NCBI RefSeq assembly: GCF_007997075.1
Contig: NZ_VORS01000003.1
Location: forward strand, 124,001 to 188,000
Reading direction: 5' to 3'
DNA: 64,000 bases
Source of the DNA: Polaribacter sp. IC073
GTDB taxonomy: Bacteria; Bacteroidota; Bacteroidia; Flavobacteriales; Flavobacteriaceae
How positions within the stretch are numbered: the first letter of the stretch is position 1; each line of letters opens with the position of its first letter. The notes under the pieces were generated by a model that saw nothing but the letters and a program-made list of their open reading frames with translations, was not told where the DNA came from and searched no databases. Below are positions 44,805 to 53,461 of this stretch, piece by piece. The translations under genes and the position numbers were made by a program.

Positions 44805-45908
44805 ATGAAATATTTAGCGCTTACGCTTTTCGCATGCCTTTTCTTCGGATGCCAAACAACAACTCAAAAAACAGTAGAAGACAGTCTTTTCTACGTAGGC
44901 ACCTATACTAAAAAAGACAGTAAAGGTATTTATAAGTATGCACTTTCTAAAGAAGGAACATTGCAGAATTTAGGGCTGGTTGCTGCCATTACAAATCCTA
45001 GTTTTTTAGCAAAATCGAAAGATGAAAAAACACTTTTTGCTGTTACAGAAACCAATGAAAACGGAACCGGTTTTATTAGTTCGTACGCAATTAAAAAAGA
45101 TACTTTAAAGTTCTTAAGTAGACAAGAAAGTGGTGGTGCAGCTCCTTGTTTTATTGCCGTTAATGAAGACAATTACCTCCTTACTGCAAATTATACGGGC
45201 GGAAATATCGGTTTGTTAAAAGCGAATGAAAAGGGTGAAATTGCACCACTTTCTTTTGTGCAACAGCACGTTGGTAAAGGAACTACAGCAAATCAAAAAA
45301 CGCCACATGCGCATTCTGCTTGGTTTCACCCTGCAAAAGATGAAATTATTTCTGCCGATTTAGGAACGAATGAATTGTGGTTTTCTACCCTTGACACCAC
45401 CAAAAAGGAACTTGTTTTTACAGATCAAAAAAAGTTAAAAATGGCTGCAGGTGCTGGCCCAAGACACCTCGCATTTCACCCAAATACTAAATGGATCTAT
45501 GTTTTAAATGAATTAAACAATACGGTTTCTCTTGTAAAAGAAAAAAAGGACACCTATTTTGTAGAAACTTCCATTGCTACAGTACCAAATGATTTTACAG
45601 GGACTAGCAGTGCCGCAGACATTCATCTTTCTAAAGATGGTAAATTCTTATACACGTCTAATCGCGGACATGATACAATCGCTATTTTTAAGGTGAATTC
45701 AGAAAACGGAACTTTAACAACGGTAGGTTACCAATCGGTTTTAGGTAAAAATCCACGTAATTTTTCTTTGTCACCAGATGAAGCATTTCTTGTAGTTGCC
45801 AATCAAGACACCAATAACATCATTTCTTTTAAACGAGATGCCACCACAGGAAAATTAACTTTTGTAGCTGAAGTTGCGGCACCAATGCCTGTTTGTATTC
45901 TGTTTTAG
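44805..45908 (+). CDS. Lactonase family lipoprotein (6-phosphogluconolactonase type)
   Basis: 367 residues. Lipobox FFGC (Cys16) puts it in the envelope, away from the pentose phosphate pathway. The rest is a seven-bladed beta-propeller as in the Pgl/YbhE family: LFYVGTYTKKDSKGIYKYAL, TPHAHSAWFHPAKDEIISAD, GAGPRHLAFHPNTKWIYVLN, FLYTSNRGHDTIAIFKVN and NPRNFSLSPDEAFLVVANQD. The substrate is probably a sugar lactone, unproven. Three bases after the M14 gene. Confidence 0.88.
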   Translation: MKYLALTLFACLFFGCQTTTQKTVEDSLFYVGTYTKKDSKGIYKYALSKEGTLQNLGLVAAITNPSFLAKSKDEKTLFAVTETNENGTGFISSYAIKKDTLKFLSRQESGGAAPCFIAVNEDNYLLTANYTGGNIGLLKANEKGEIAPLSFVQQHVGKGTTANQKTPHAHSAWFHPAKDEIISADLGTNELWFSTLDTTKKELVFTDQKKLKMAAGAGPRHLAFHPNTKWIYVLNELNNTVSLVKEKKDTYFVETSIATVPNDFTGTSSAADIHLSKDGKFLYTSNRGHDTIAIFKVNSENGTLTTVGYQSVLGKNPRNFSLSPDEAFLVVANQDTNNIISFKRDATTGKLTFVAEVAAPMPVCILF

Positions 45909-46068
45909 TTTTTAAACACGCATTTTACGAAGTGGTACAAAGTTACTAAAACCACCTCTTTATTAAAATGATAAAACCCCTAAACAGTTCATAAAATTTC
46001 GATTTTTATCGGAATGGTATCGAGCACATTAAAAGTTAAAAAAATCTATTAAAATCATTTTATTCGTA

Positions 46069-46095
46069 ACTTGTAGTTTCAAAACTTCTACAAGT
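46069..46095 (+). promoter_or_regulatory. Inverted repeat overlapping the start codon of the 2Fe-2S subunit gene
   Basis: ACTTGTAG (46069-46076) and CTACAAGT (46088-46095) are perfect reverse complements with an 11-base loop. The right arm ends in the GTG start (46094-46096). It could be an operator or an RNA hairpin that hides the start. Inference only. Confidence 0.45.
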
Positions 46096-46558
46096 GAAAA
46101 CAACCTTATCAATTAACGGAAAACCGTACGCAGTTCAAGTACCAAAAGACATGCCTTTATTGTGGACTATTAGAGACATTGTAGGCTTAACAGGAACCAA
46201 ATTTGGTTGTGGTGTAAGCCAATGTGGCGCATGCTCTGTGCTCATAGACGGCAATCTCACAAAATCTTGCGGCATCCCAGTTGCAGCTGCAGTTGGAAAA
46301 GAAATTTTCACAATTGAAGGAAGTTCTGAAAACTTAGAATTTCTTAGACAAGCTTGGAATGACGGAAACGTACCGCAATGTGGTTACTGCCAATCGGGAC
46401 AGTTAATTGCTGCTACTTCCCTACTCGATGCCACAGCAAACCCTACCGATAAAGAGATAGACAATGTTATGAGTGCTAATATCTGTAGGTGCGGCACCTA
46501 CACAAGAATTAAAAAAGCCATTCACAAAGCAGTTGCACTTAAAAACGAAACAGTATGA
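46094..46558 (+). CDS. 2Fe-2S subunit of a molybdenum hydroxylase
   Basis: 154 residues, GTG start. The plant-type ferredoxin cluster is in GTKFGCGVSQCGACSVLIDG followed by TKSC, and the second 2Fe-2S cluster in PQCGYCQSGQLI and NICRCGTYTRIK. This is the small subunit of xanthine dehydrogenase-family enzymes, moving electrons from the molybdenum site. The stop overlaps the next gene by four bases (ATGA). A palindrome spans the start. Confidence 0.93.
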   Translation: MKTTLSINGKPYAVQVPKDMPLLWTIRDIVGLTGTKFGCGVSQCGACSVLIDGNLTKSCGIPVAAAVGKEIFTIEGSSENLEFLRQAWNDGNVPQCGYCQSGQLIAATSLLDATANPTDKEIDNVMSANICRCGTYTRIKKAIHKAVALKNETV

Positions 46559-48771
46559 GCAAGATTCAGAAAATAGACAGAAGAGATTTTGTAAAGTTAT
46601 TTGGTTTGGCTTCTGGTGGCATTCTTTTGGGCTGCACCGCTACCACAGTAGAAAAGAAATTTAAACCTGCCATAGATCAAGATTATTTTGCGCCCAATTT
46701 ATTTGTCCATTTAGAAAAAAACGGAAACGTGACCTTAATTGCGTCACGTTCGGAAATGGGACAAGGCATTAGAACCTCTTTGGCATCTGCTATTGCAGAC
46801 GAATTAGAAGCCGATTGGCAATATGTTTCTGTAAAACAAGCAATCGGTCATGAGAAATACGGCAATCAGAATACGGATGGTTCTCGAAGTGTAAGAACAA
46901 AATTAGCACCGATGCGTAGAATGGGCGCTGCTGCAAAAAGGATGCTGATTACTGCCGCTGCAAAAAAATGGAATGTTGCAGAAACCGCTTGTAAAGCAGA
47001 AAATCATCACATCATCAATAAAAATACAAATGAAAAAATATTCTTTGGAGATTTGGTGGAAGCTGCTTCTCAGGACGAAGTTCCTGCAGAAGAAACCATC
47101 CAACTAAAAAAAGTGGAAGATTTTAAATTCATCGGAAAAACATTAAAGAGTGTCGATTTAGACGACTTTACACACGGTACAGCAACCTACGGAATTGATG
47201 TTCGCATACCAAATATGAAGTTTGCCGCCATTGCAAGATGTCCCGTAACATTTGGTACCGTAAAAAGTTTTAAGAAAGACAAGGCAGCAAAGGTTGCGGG
47301 TGTAGAAGCCATTTATGAAATGCCAAGACTGATTCCGCCAACAGGAAAATTCTTTGGGATGTTAGGTGGCGTTGCCGTAATTGCCAACAATACCTGGGCT
47401 GCTTTTCAAGGAAAATTAGCCTTAGCTATTGAATGGGATAAAGGCGAAAATGCCTCTTTTGATACCGAAGCATTCAAAAAAACACTCACAGAACGGGTAC
47501 ACAAAACCGGTAAATTAGTTCCTGGGAGTCGAGGCAATGTAACGACTGCTTTTAATGCTGCAGAAAAAACGGTAGCAGCAACCTATCACGTTCCTTTTTT
47601 AGTACATGCACCAATGGAAGTGCCCAATGCCACTGCTTGGTTTCAAGGAGATAAAATAGAAGTTTGGGCGCCTGTGCAAGATCCTCAAACAGCAAGAAGC
47701 GAATTGGCACATTTTTTTGAAATTCCGATAGAACATATTATTGTAAACGTTCCTTTTTTAGGGGGCGGATTTGGTCGAAAGTCAAAATCTGATTTTGTGG
47801 TAGAAGCGGTTGCCATTTCTAAGAAGATAAATGCACCGGTACAAGTAGTTTGGACGCGTGAAGATGATGTACAACATAGTTTTTACCATGCCACAAGTGC
47901 GCAATATTTAAAAGGGGGTTTAGACAGCAGCGGAAAAGTTACTGGTTGGTTGCAAAGAGTTGGCTTTCCTTCTATTGTGTCGTCATTTAAACCATTGTCT
48001 GACTACGCCTCTGGCTTCGAACTTGGGCAAGGTTTTATCAACAATCCGTATGATTTAGAAAATTTTAGACTCGAAAGTGTAAAAGCAGAAGCAAACTTAA
48101 GAATTGGTTGGTTGCGTTCTGTAGTTCATATTCATAGTGGTTTTGGCATCAATTCTTTTGTAGACGAGTTGGCATTTGCAGCACAAAAAGATCCGGTACA
48201 ATTTCGCTTAGAGCTGATTGGAAAAGATCGCATTCTTACAGGGAAGTCAGAATTTCCTTTTAATTCTAAGCGTTTTAAAAATGTTTTAACTGCCACGGCT
48301 AAAATGGCAAATTGGGGTGTGAAACCTACTAAAAACCATGGTTTTGGTGTTGCCATTCATTATAGTTTTTACAGTTATGTAGCCACTATTGTAGAAGTTT
48401 CTGTAGTTGACAAGAAAGTAAAAGTCGAAAATATTTGGACGACCATCGATTGTGGTTTGGCTTTAAACAAAGACAATATTAAAAATCAGTTAGAAGGTGC
48501 TGCCATTTTTGGGATGTCTTTGGCTTTGTATGGTAAAATATCTACCAAAAACGGCGCTGTGGAGCAACACAATTTCTTCGATTATCAAATGACAAGAATG
48601 AAAGACGCGCCAAAGATTCATATTCATATTGTAGACGCAATGAAAGAACCGCCAACGGGTGTTGGGGAACCCGGAGTTCCTGTAATGGCACCTGCCATTT
48701 GCAATGCTATTTTTAATGCGACAGGAGAACGTGTGCGAAGTTTGCCTTTGGCAGATTTGGGGATGGTTTAG
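46555..48771 (+). CDS. Molybdopterin-binding subunit of an isoquinoline 1-oxidoreductase-type enzyme
   Basis: 738 residues. The N-terminus MSKIQKIDRRDFVKLFGLAS is a Tat signal (RRDFVK), with a Cys at residue 29 (ILLGC) that may be lipid-modified, so the enzyme is periplasmic. The length and the motifs LFVHLEKNGNVTLIASRSEM, FLGGGFGRKSKSDF and VGEPGVPVMAPAICNA belong to the IorB/AldB class of molybdenum hydroxylases. Oxidises N-heterocycles or aldehydes; the substrate is not known. No FAD subunit or XdhC maturation gene is adjacent. Confidence 0.9.
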   Translation: MSKIQKIDRRDFVKLFGLASGGILLGCTATTVEKKFKPAIDQDYFAPNLFVHLEKNGNVTLIASRSEMGQGIRTSLASAIADELEADWQYVSVKQAIGHEKYGNQNTDGSRSVRTKLAPMRRMGAAAKRMLITAAAKKWNVAETACKAENHHIINKNTNEKIFFGDLVEAASQDEVPAEETIQLKKVEDFKFIGKTLKSVDLDDFTHGTATYGIDVRIPNMKFAAIARCPVTFGTVKSFKKDKAAKVAGVEAIYEMPRLIPPTGKFFGMLGGVAVIANNTWAAFQGKLALAIEWDKGENASFDTEAFKKTLTERVHKTGKLVPGSRGNVTTAFNAAEKTVAATYHVPFLVHAPMEVPNATAWFQGDKIEVWAPVQDPQTARSELAHFFEIPIEHIIVNVPFLGGGFGRKSKSDFVVEAVAISKKINAPVQVVWTREDDVQHSFYHATSAQYLKGGLDSSGKVTGWLQRVGFPSIVSSFKPLSDYASGFELGQGFINNPYDLENFRLESVKAEANLRIGWLRSVVHIHSGFGINSFVDELAFAAQKDPVQFRLELIGKDRILTGKSEFPFNSKRFKNVLTATAKMANWGVKPTKNHGFGVAIHYSFYSYVATIVEVSVVDKKVKVENIWTTIDCGLALNKDNIKNQLEGAAIFGMSLALYGKISTKNGAVEQHNFFDYQMTRMKDAPKIHIHIVDAMKEPPTGVGEPGVPVMAPAICNAIFNATGERVRSLPLADLGMV

Positions 48772-48784
48772 ATTATACTATAAA

Positions 48785-48824
48785 GGAGTAGGTGTATTTA
48801 AGAATAATTAAACACTCCTACTCC
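48785..48824. other. Hairpin between the molybdopterin subunit and HU-like genes
   Basis: GGAGTAGG (48785-48792) and CCTACTCC (48817-48824) pair perfectly, extended by flanking partial pairs. There is no T-run. The right arm is within the last codons of the HU-like gene. May be a weak terminator or a retained duplication. Confidence 0.35.
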
Positions 48825-49206
48825 CTTCTTTATAAGTAGTAATACCCGCCTTTAACTTTCTTTTCATTTTAAGAGAGGGTTGGTAATTAATATGAAATTT
48901 CTTAATATTCTCATTTACACTTAATGCTTCTGGTGCAGTAGCAGCAATACCACTAAAACCCATTTTAAATTTACCAACATCTCCTAAATCTACAATTTTA
49001 CCTTCACTTAAATAATGGTCTAACTTTTTACCCAAAGCCATTAATACTGCTTTTACATCTACTTCATGCAACGTACATTCATTACTTATGCTTTCACTTA
49101 AAGTATCTAAATCTATAGTACCCGTATTTACCGCTTGTAAAATGTACTGTTCCTCTTTATTTTTTATACTATTAGTTCTTTTGGTTATCCTATAACGTAA
49201 TGCCAT
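48808..49206 (-). CDS. HU-like DNA-binding protein (HU-HIG type)
   Basis: 132 residues. An HU-like half (AVNTGTIDLDTLSESISNEC, then VDVKAVLMALGKKLDHYLSE) followed by KIVDLGDVGKFKMGFSGIAA is the pattern of the longer Bacteroidota HU paralogues (HU-HIG domain). These are nucleoid-associated or secretion-linked DNA binders. The gene is preceded by a 22-bp-phased palindrome array at 49286-49361 and lies at the edge of an accessory-looking region. Confidence 0.8.
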   Translation of the reverse strand: MALRYRITKRTNSIKNKEEQYILQAVNTGTIDLDTLSESISNECTLHEVDVKAVLMALGKKLDHYLSEGKIVDLGDVGKFKMGFSGIAATAPEALSVNENIKKFHINYQPSLKMKRKLKAGITTYKEGSRSV

Positions 49207-49285
49207 AACTATGTACTTTTTTTTGTATATTTATAAAACTTAGAAATTATCTCGTCTTTAAGCTCTTAAAACCCTTCTCTGTAAA

Positions 49286-49373
49286 AATACTACATTTTAC
49301 TATTATTTATACTAGTACTCTTGTAAATATATACTAGTATATTTATTGTAGTATACTAGTATTTTTATAAAAT
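49286..49373. repeat. 22-bp-phased palindromic repeat array
   Basis: TATACTAGTA occurs exactly at 49308, 49330 and 49352, each 22 bases apart; a degraded fourth copy AATACTACAT is at 49286, in phase. The middle copy extends to a 14-base palindrome ATATACTAGTATAT. The array lies 80-155 bases upstream of the HU-like gene. Further weak direct repeats of GTTACTGAGG/TTTGCTAAA type follow at 49375-49439. Confidence 0.75.
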
Positions 49374-49650
49374 AGTTACTGAAGTCTGTTCTAAAACTAC
49401 AGGTACTTTGCTAAAAAAGTTACTGAGGTTTGCTAAAGAAGTGTGCTACTAAGTTATTGTGTCTGTATTTTTTAATTATTAGAACTCCATTAAAAAACGG
49501 AGCTATAAATCTTGCTTTTGTAGATAAAGTGTTATAGCTGCCAAATTATTTGTGGGAAAATTTCTGCAATCTTTAGTGAAACGGAAGAACTTGTGGAAGG
49601 TTTGTCTTTGATTGATTTATGGGTGGATTAAAAGTTGAAAAATAAGACAC
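49374..49650. other. AT-rich spacer with degenerate direct repeats and a short open frame
   Basis: No gene is supported. 49375-49396 and 49418-49439 are imperfect copies of GTTACTGAGGTTTGCTAAA with a partial third at 49401-49416. An open stretch without a start codon at 49524-49631 (ending ELVEGLSLIDLWVD) could be the relic of a gene. The spacer from the HU-like gene to the NUDIX gene is 492 bases, long for this genome. Confidence 0.5.
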
Positions 49651-49677
49651 TTGTTTAGAAATAATTTTTTACTTTAG
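49651..49677 (+). promoter_or_regulatory. Predicted promoter of the NUDIX-helicase operon
   Basis: TTG (49651-49653), 16 bases, TACTTTAG (49670-49677), one base off the TAnnTTTG core. Transcription should start near 49684, 15 bases before the TTG start of the NUDIX gene. Confidence 0.5.
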
Positions 49678-49698
49678 TAGAGCTATAAGAAAATAAAA

Positions 49699-50091
49699 TT
49701 GAAAAATAAAATAATTACTGTTACTTGTGCAATCATTCATTTTGATGATAAAATCTTAGCTGTTCAAAGAAGCCAAACAATGAAACTTCCTTTAAAGTGG
49801 GAATTTGCAGGAGGAAAGATTGAACCTGATGAATCTGAAATTGATTGTATTAAAAGAGAAATATTTGAAGAATTAAATATTTTTATTGAAATAAAAGAAA
49901 GACTAACTCCCGTAACTCACCAATACCCAGACTTCAAGATTAAATTAATTCCCTTTACTGCTAAGTATCTTTCCGGCGAATTAAAACTAAGAGAACATGC
50001 CAATTACCTTCTAGCCAATACAGAAGAATTACTTAAATTAGATTGGGCAGAAGCCGATTTACCAATTTTAAAAGAATTTTTAACATTATGA
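49699..50091 (+). CDS. NUDIX hydrolase (MutT-like, TTG start)
   Basis: 130 residues, with a TTG start chosen because KNKIITVTCAIIHFDDKILA agrees with MutT-type N-termini. The NUDIX box is GGKIEPDESEIDCIKREIFE followed by EL, with all catalytic Glu residues. MutT-like proteins hydrolyse oxidised or other nucleoside triphosphates. The stop overlaps the next gene by ATGA. A NUDIX next to a PLD/helicase/DUF3427 gene is unusual for housekeeping and suggests that nucleotides or modified nucleic acids are the target. Confidence 0.88.
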   Translation: MKNKIITVTCAIIHFDDKILAVQRSQTMKLPLKWEFAGGKIEPDESEIDCIKREIFEELNIFIEIKERLTPVTHQYPDFKIKLIPFTAKYLSGELKLREHANYLLANTEELLKLDWAEADLPILKEFLTL

Positions 50092-53000
50092 ATCAAGGAA
50101 TTTACGAAGAGTTAATTACCCAACTTGTATCTGAAAAGTTAGAAACTCTTGACAATGATAAATTTTATTTAAAGAAAAACTTAATTGATAAGGAAGAAGC
50201 TTCGAATGTTCTCTCAAAACATCTAGCAAGGACTATAAAGCAAGCTTTTGATATTATAGGAAAAAATAAAGTAGATGAACAAATTAAAATTGCTAATAGA
50301 ATAATTAAATTGCTAAAAAAAGAACTAGACAAACAAGAGTTTGATGATGATTTAGTAAGTATTGAAGGTGAGATTCTAAAAGCTGTCTTTTCTAAAACAG
50401 ACGCTCATTTCACAAACTTAGACCTTCACTTAAAAGAAATAACACCCTACACAAGGTTAACACAAAGTGAATTATTTACTGGTGGAAATGGAGGTTTATC
50501 ATTAGAAAGTGAACTTAAAAAAGAGATTCTTTCTTCTAATCAAATTAATCTATTAGTCTCTTTTATAAAATTTAAAGGAATAATTATTCTAGAAAAAGAA
50601 TTAAGAGAATTCACTGAACGTGGTGGTAAATTAAAAGTAATAACGACAACATATATTGGTGCAACAGATTATAAAGCAATACAATTGCTTTCAAAGCTTC
50701 CAAATACTGAAGTTAAAATATCTTACAACACTTCAAACGAACGATTACACGCAAAAGCATATTTATTTTATAGAAACACAGGGTTTCACACTGCTTATAT
50801 AGGTTCTTCTAATTTCTCTAGGTCTGCATTAACAGATGGTTTAGAATGGAATTTAAAAGTAACAACAAAAGAAGTTAGCCACATAATTGATAAATTTCAG
50901 AAAACATTTGATGCTTATTGGCAAAGTGATGATTTCGAGTTATTTGATGATTCTATCCATAAAGAAAAACTTCAAAATGCTTTAAAACAAAGTAAGTTCA
51001 GTAAACCTTATGACAACAACACTGTTATTTTCGATATCAAACCATTTCCGTATCAAAATGAAGTATTAGAAAAGTTAGAAGTAGAAAGGACAGTACACAA
51101 TAGATTTAGGAACCTTATTGTTGCAGCAACAGGAACTGGAAAAACTGTGATTTCTGCATTTGATTATAAACAGTTTAAACAAAATAATAAGTCTTCAAAA
51201 CTACTATTTCTTGCTCATAGAGAAGAAATAATTAAAAAATCGCTTTATACTTTTCAAGGTGTCTTAAAAAACAATAATATTGGAGAACTATGGGTTGGAG
51301 GAAAAGTTCCTGATAATTTTGATGTTGTTTTCGCTTCAGTCCAAACTGTAAATAATCAATTTAAGAACTTCAATCTAGCATCTGATTTTTATGATTATAT
51401 TATAATTGACGAATGCCATCACCAAACAGCAAACAGTTATAGAGAAGTAATCAATTATTTTAAGCCGAAAATACTTCTTGGGCTTACCGCAACGCCAGAA
51501 CGAATGGATGGTGGCGATATTTTAGAAGATTTTGACAACAAAATTGCTGCAGAAATAAGATTACCTGAAGCGATGAATAGAAAATTACTTTGTCCTTTTC
51601 AATATTTTGGAATTACCGATAGCGTAGATTTAACTAATGTTAATTGGGTAAGAGGTAAATATGTTGCTAGTGAGTTAACCAACTTGTATACAGGAAATGA
51701 TAGAAGGGTTCGAGAAATAATTGACGCTTTAGAAAAATACACTAAAGACATAAATGATATAAGTACTTTAGGTTATTGCGTATCAATGGAACATGCCAAG
51801 TTCATGGCAGAAAAATTCACCTTATTTGGATTAAAAGCAGATTATCTTACAAGTAAAAATAGCACAGATAGAGTCTCAATTCGTCAAAAACTAGAAAAAA
51901 AAGAAATCAATTACCTTTTTGTTGTTGATATGTTTAATGAAGGTATAGATATTCCTGAAATTGACACAGTTCTTTTTTTAAGACCTACAGAAAGTCTAAC
52001 GGTCTTTCTACAACAATTAGGAAGAGGCTTAAGACTACATGAATCTAAAGATTGTTTAACCGTTTTAGATTTTGTGGGAAATTCTAAACCTGAATACAAT
52101 TTTGAAAGTAAATTTAGAGCCTTAATTGGTAAAACAAACACCACTGTTTTAAAAGAAATTGAAGACGATTTTCCTCACCTCCCTTTAGGATGTTCTATAA
52201 TCTTAGAAAAAAAGACAAAAGAAACTATTCTTAAAAACATTGCATCAGCAACATCTTTGAATAAAAGCAAGTTGATTAATAAAATCAAAGGTTTTCAGCA
52301 CGACACTAATTTACCTTTAACAATTAGTAACTTTAGTAAGTTTTATAATATTCCATTGCAATCTATTTATAAAAGAGGAAGTTGGAAGCGTCTATGTCAA
52401 TTAGCAGGAAAAATAGAAGATTTTAATTCTGAAAATGAAAAACAAATAGTTTCGGCAATTTCTAATAAATGGTTTTCAACAAATTCATTAAGCTATTTCT
52501 CTTTCATATTAAAGATTGCGAATCTAAATTTTAAAATAAATATCTCTGAATTAAATGAAAATGAAAGAATAATGCTTTTAATGTTGCATTATGATGTTTG
52601 GAAAAAAGAAGGTGGTTTTGATTCAATAGAAAAAAGCATTGAACAAATAGGAGCAAACACTATTTTAGTTGAAGAAATAAAAGAAGTATTAGAAATATTA
52701 ATAGAGAAAATTGATTTTAAAGAAATACCTATTAAACTTTCTTATGAACAGCCTCTAAAGCTACACAGTCGCTATACCCGAGACCAAATTTTATCAGCAT
52801 TTAGATTTAGTAGTTTTGAAAATAAATATCTAAGTATGGAAGGTACTGTTGAAAACAAAAAATTAAATACTGAAGTATTGTTTATCAATCTTATCAAAAC
52901 TGAAGAAAATTTTTCTCCAACGACCATGTACGACGACTACGCAGTTAGTGCTTCGTTATTTCATTGGCAGACTCAAAATCAGTCAAGACCAGACAAGGGA

Positions 53001-53225
53001 AAAGGATTATCATATATTAAACATAAAGAAAACGAAAAACGAATTTTATTATTTGTTAGAGAAAAGGCTAACAATGAATTTGGTAAAACATTAGGATATG
53101 TATTTATAGGAGAAGGTAATCTAAAAGATCATTATGGCTCTAAACCAATGAGTATCAACTGGGAATTGAATGAGCCAATGCCACATTATTTATGGAAAGA
53201 TGCTGCCAAACTTTCTATTGGATAA
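50088..53225 (+). CDS. PLD-nuclease / SF2 helicase / DUF3427 protein
   Basis: 1045 residues, start at 50088 (ATGA overlap with the NUDIX stop; a longer frame runs into the NUDIX gene and is out of place). An N-terminal helical part (1-130), then a PLD-like domain, residues about 150-270: LHAKAYLFYRNTGFHTAYIG plus SSNFS, the HxK with GSSN pattern but no Asp in the classical HKD spacing. The helicase core: AATGTGKTVISAF (Walker A, residue ~346), IIDECHHQT (~440), LGLTATPERMDG (~465), QQLGRGLRLHE (~640). From residue ~895 the DUF3427 domain: YTRDQILSAF, FSPTTMYDDYAVSASLFHWQ. Predicted DNA or RNA translocase with nuclease; function unknown. Confidence 0.92.
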   Translation: MNQGIYEELITQLVSEKLETLDNDKFYLKKNLIDKEEASNVLSKHLARTIKQAFDIIGKNKVDEQIKIANRIIKLLKKELDKQEFDDDLVSIEGEILKAVFSKTDAHFTNLDLHLKEITPYTRLTQSELFTGGNGGLSLESELKKEILSSNQINLLVSFIKFKGIIILEKELREFTERGGKLKVITTTYIGATDYKAIQLLSKLPNTEVKISYNTSNERLHAKAYLFYRNTGFHTAYIGSSNFSRSALTDGLEWNLKVTTKEVSHIIDKFQKTFDAYWQSDDFELFDDSIHKEKLQNALKQSKFSKPYDNNTVIFDIKPFPYQNEVLEKLEVERTVHNRFRNLIVAATGTGKTVISAFDYKQFKQNNKSSKLLFLAHREEIIKKSLYTFQGVLKNNNIGELWVGGKVPDNFDVVFASVQTVNNQFKNFNLASDFYDYIIIDECHHQTANSYREVINYFKPKILLGLTATPERMDGGDILEDFDNKIAAEIRLPEAMNRKLLCPFQYFGITDSVDLTNVNWVRGKYVASELTNLYTGNDRRVREIIDALEKYTKDINDISTLGYCVSMEHAKFMAEKFTLFGLKADYLTSKNSTDRVSIRQKLEKKEINYLFVVDMFNEGIDIPEIDTVLFLRPTESLTVFLQQLGRGLRLHESKDCLTVLDFVGNSKPEYNFESKFRALIGKTNTTVLKEIEDDFPHLPLGCSIILEKKTKETILKNIASATSLNKSKLINKIKGFQHDTNLPLTISNFSKFYNIPLQSIYKRGSWKRLCQLAGKIEDFNSENEKQIVSAISNKWFSTNSLSYFSFILKIANLNFKINISELNENERIMLLMLHYDVWKKEGGFDSIEKSIEQIGANTILVEEIKEVLEILIEKIDFKEIPIKLSYEQPLKLHSRYTRDQILSAFRFSSFENKYLSMEGTVENKKLNTEVLFINLIKTEENFSPTTMYDDYAVSASLFHWQTQNQSRPDKGKGLSYIKHKENEKRILLFVREKANNEFGKTLGYVFIGEGNLKDHYGSKPMSINWELNEPMPHYLWKDAAKLSIG

Positions 53226-53244
53226 TTCAAAATAACAAAAAAAT

Positions 53245-53445
53245 GTGTTTAAAATAACAAACGAGTCACAAACCTTATTCGCAATATATAAAAAGGGTGT
53301 TCATTTAGGAAATGAAAGAGGTAAAAATAGTAATGCTGCAATAAGAAATTATCTCATTGCAGCACTATATGAAGAATCTTTAAATGATAAAGAATTCATT
53401 TCATTCTATTCAGGAATAAAAGCAATCAAAAACATTCATTTTTGA
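53245..53445 (+). CDS. 66-residue protein of unknown function
   Basis: GTG start at 53245, 19 bases after the helicase stop, in the same direction. The sequence is polar and amphipathic (MFKITNESQTLFAIYKKG, then GNERGKNSNAAIRNYLIAAL) with no signal, membrane helix or Cys motif. It ends 16 bases before the converging SulP gene. No family is recognised. The tight spacing suggests it belongs to the NUDIX-helicase operon; possible roles are an accessory or antitoxin-like partner. Confidence 0.6.
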   Translation: MFKITNESQTLFAIYKKGVHLGNERGKNSNAAIRNYLIAALYEESLNDKEFISFYSGIKAIKNIHF

Positions 53446-53461
53446 TAAAATAAATCTTCCC

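Noticed and set aside
49524..49631. Open stretch ending ELVEGLSLIDLWVD as a gene
   Set aside because: No start codon with a ribosome-binding site and no recognised family; reported only as a possible relic.
50745..50815. Calling the PLD-like domain a fully classical HKD nuclease
   Set aside because: The His and Lys are there, but the Asp at the usual distance is a Tyr; activity is therefore left open.
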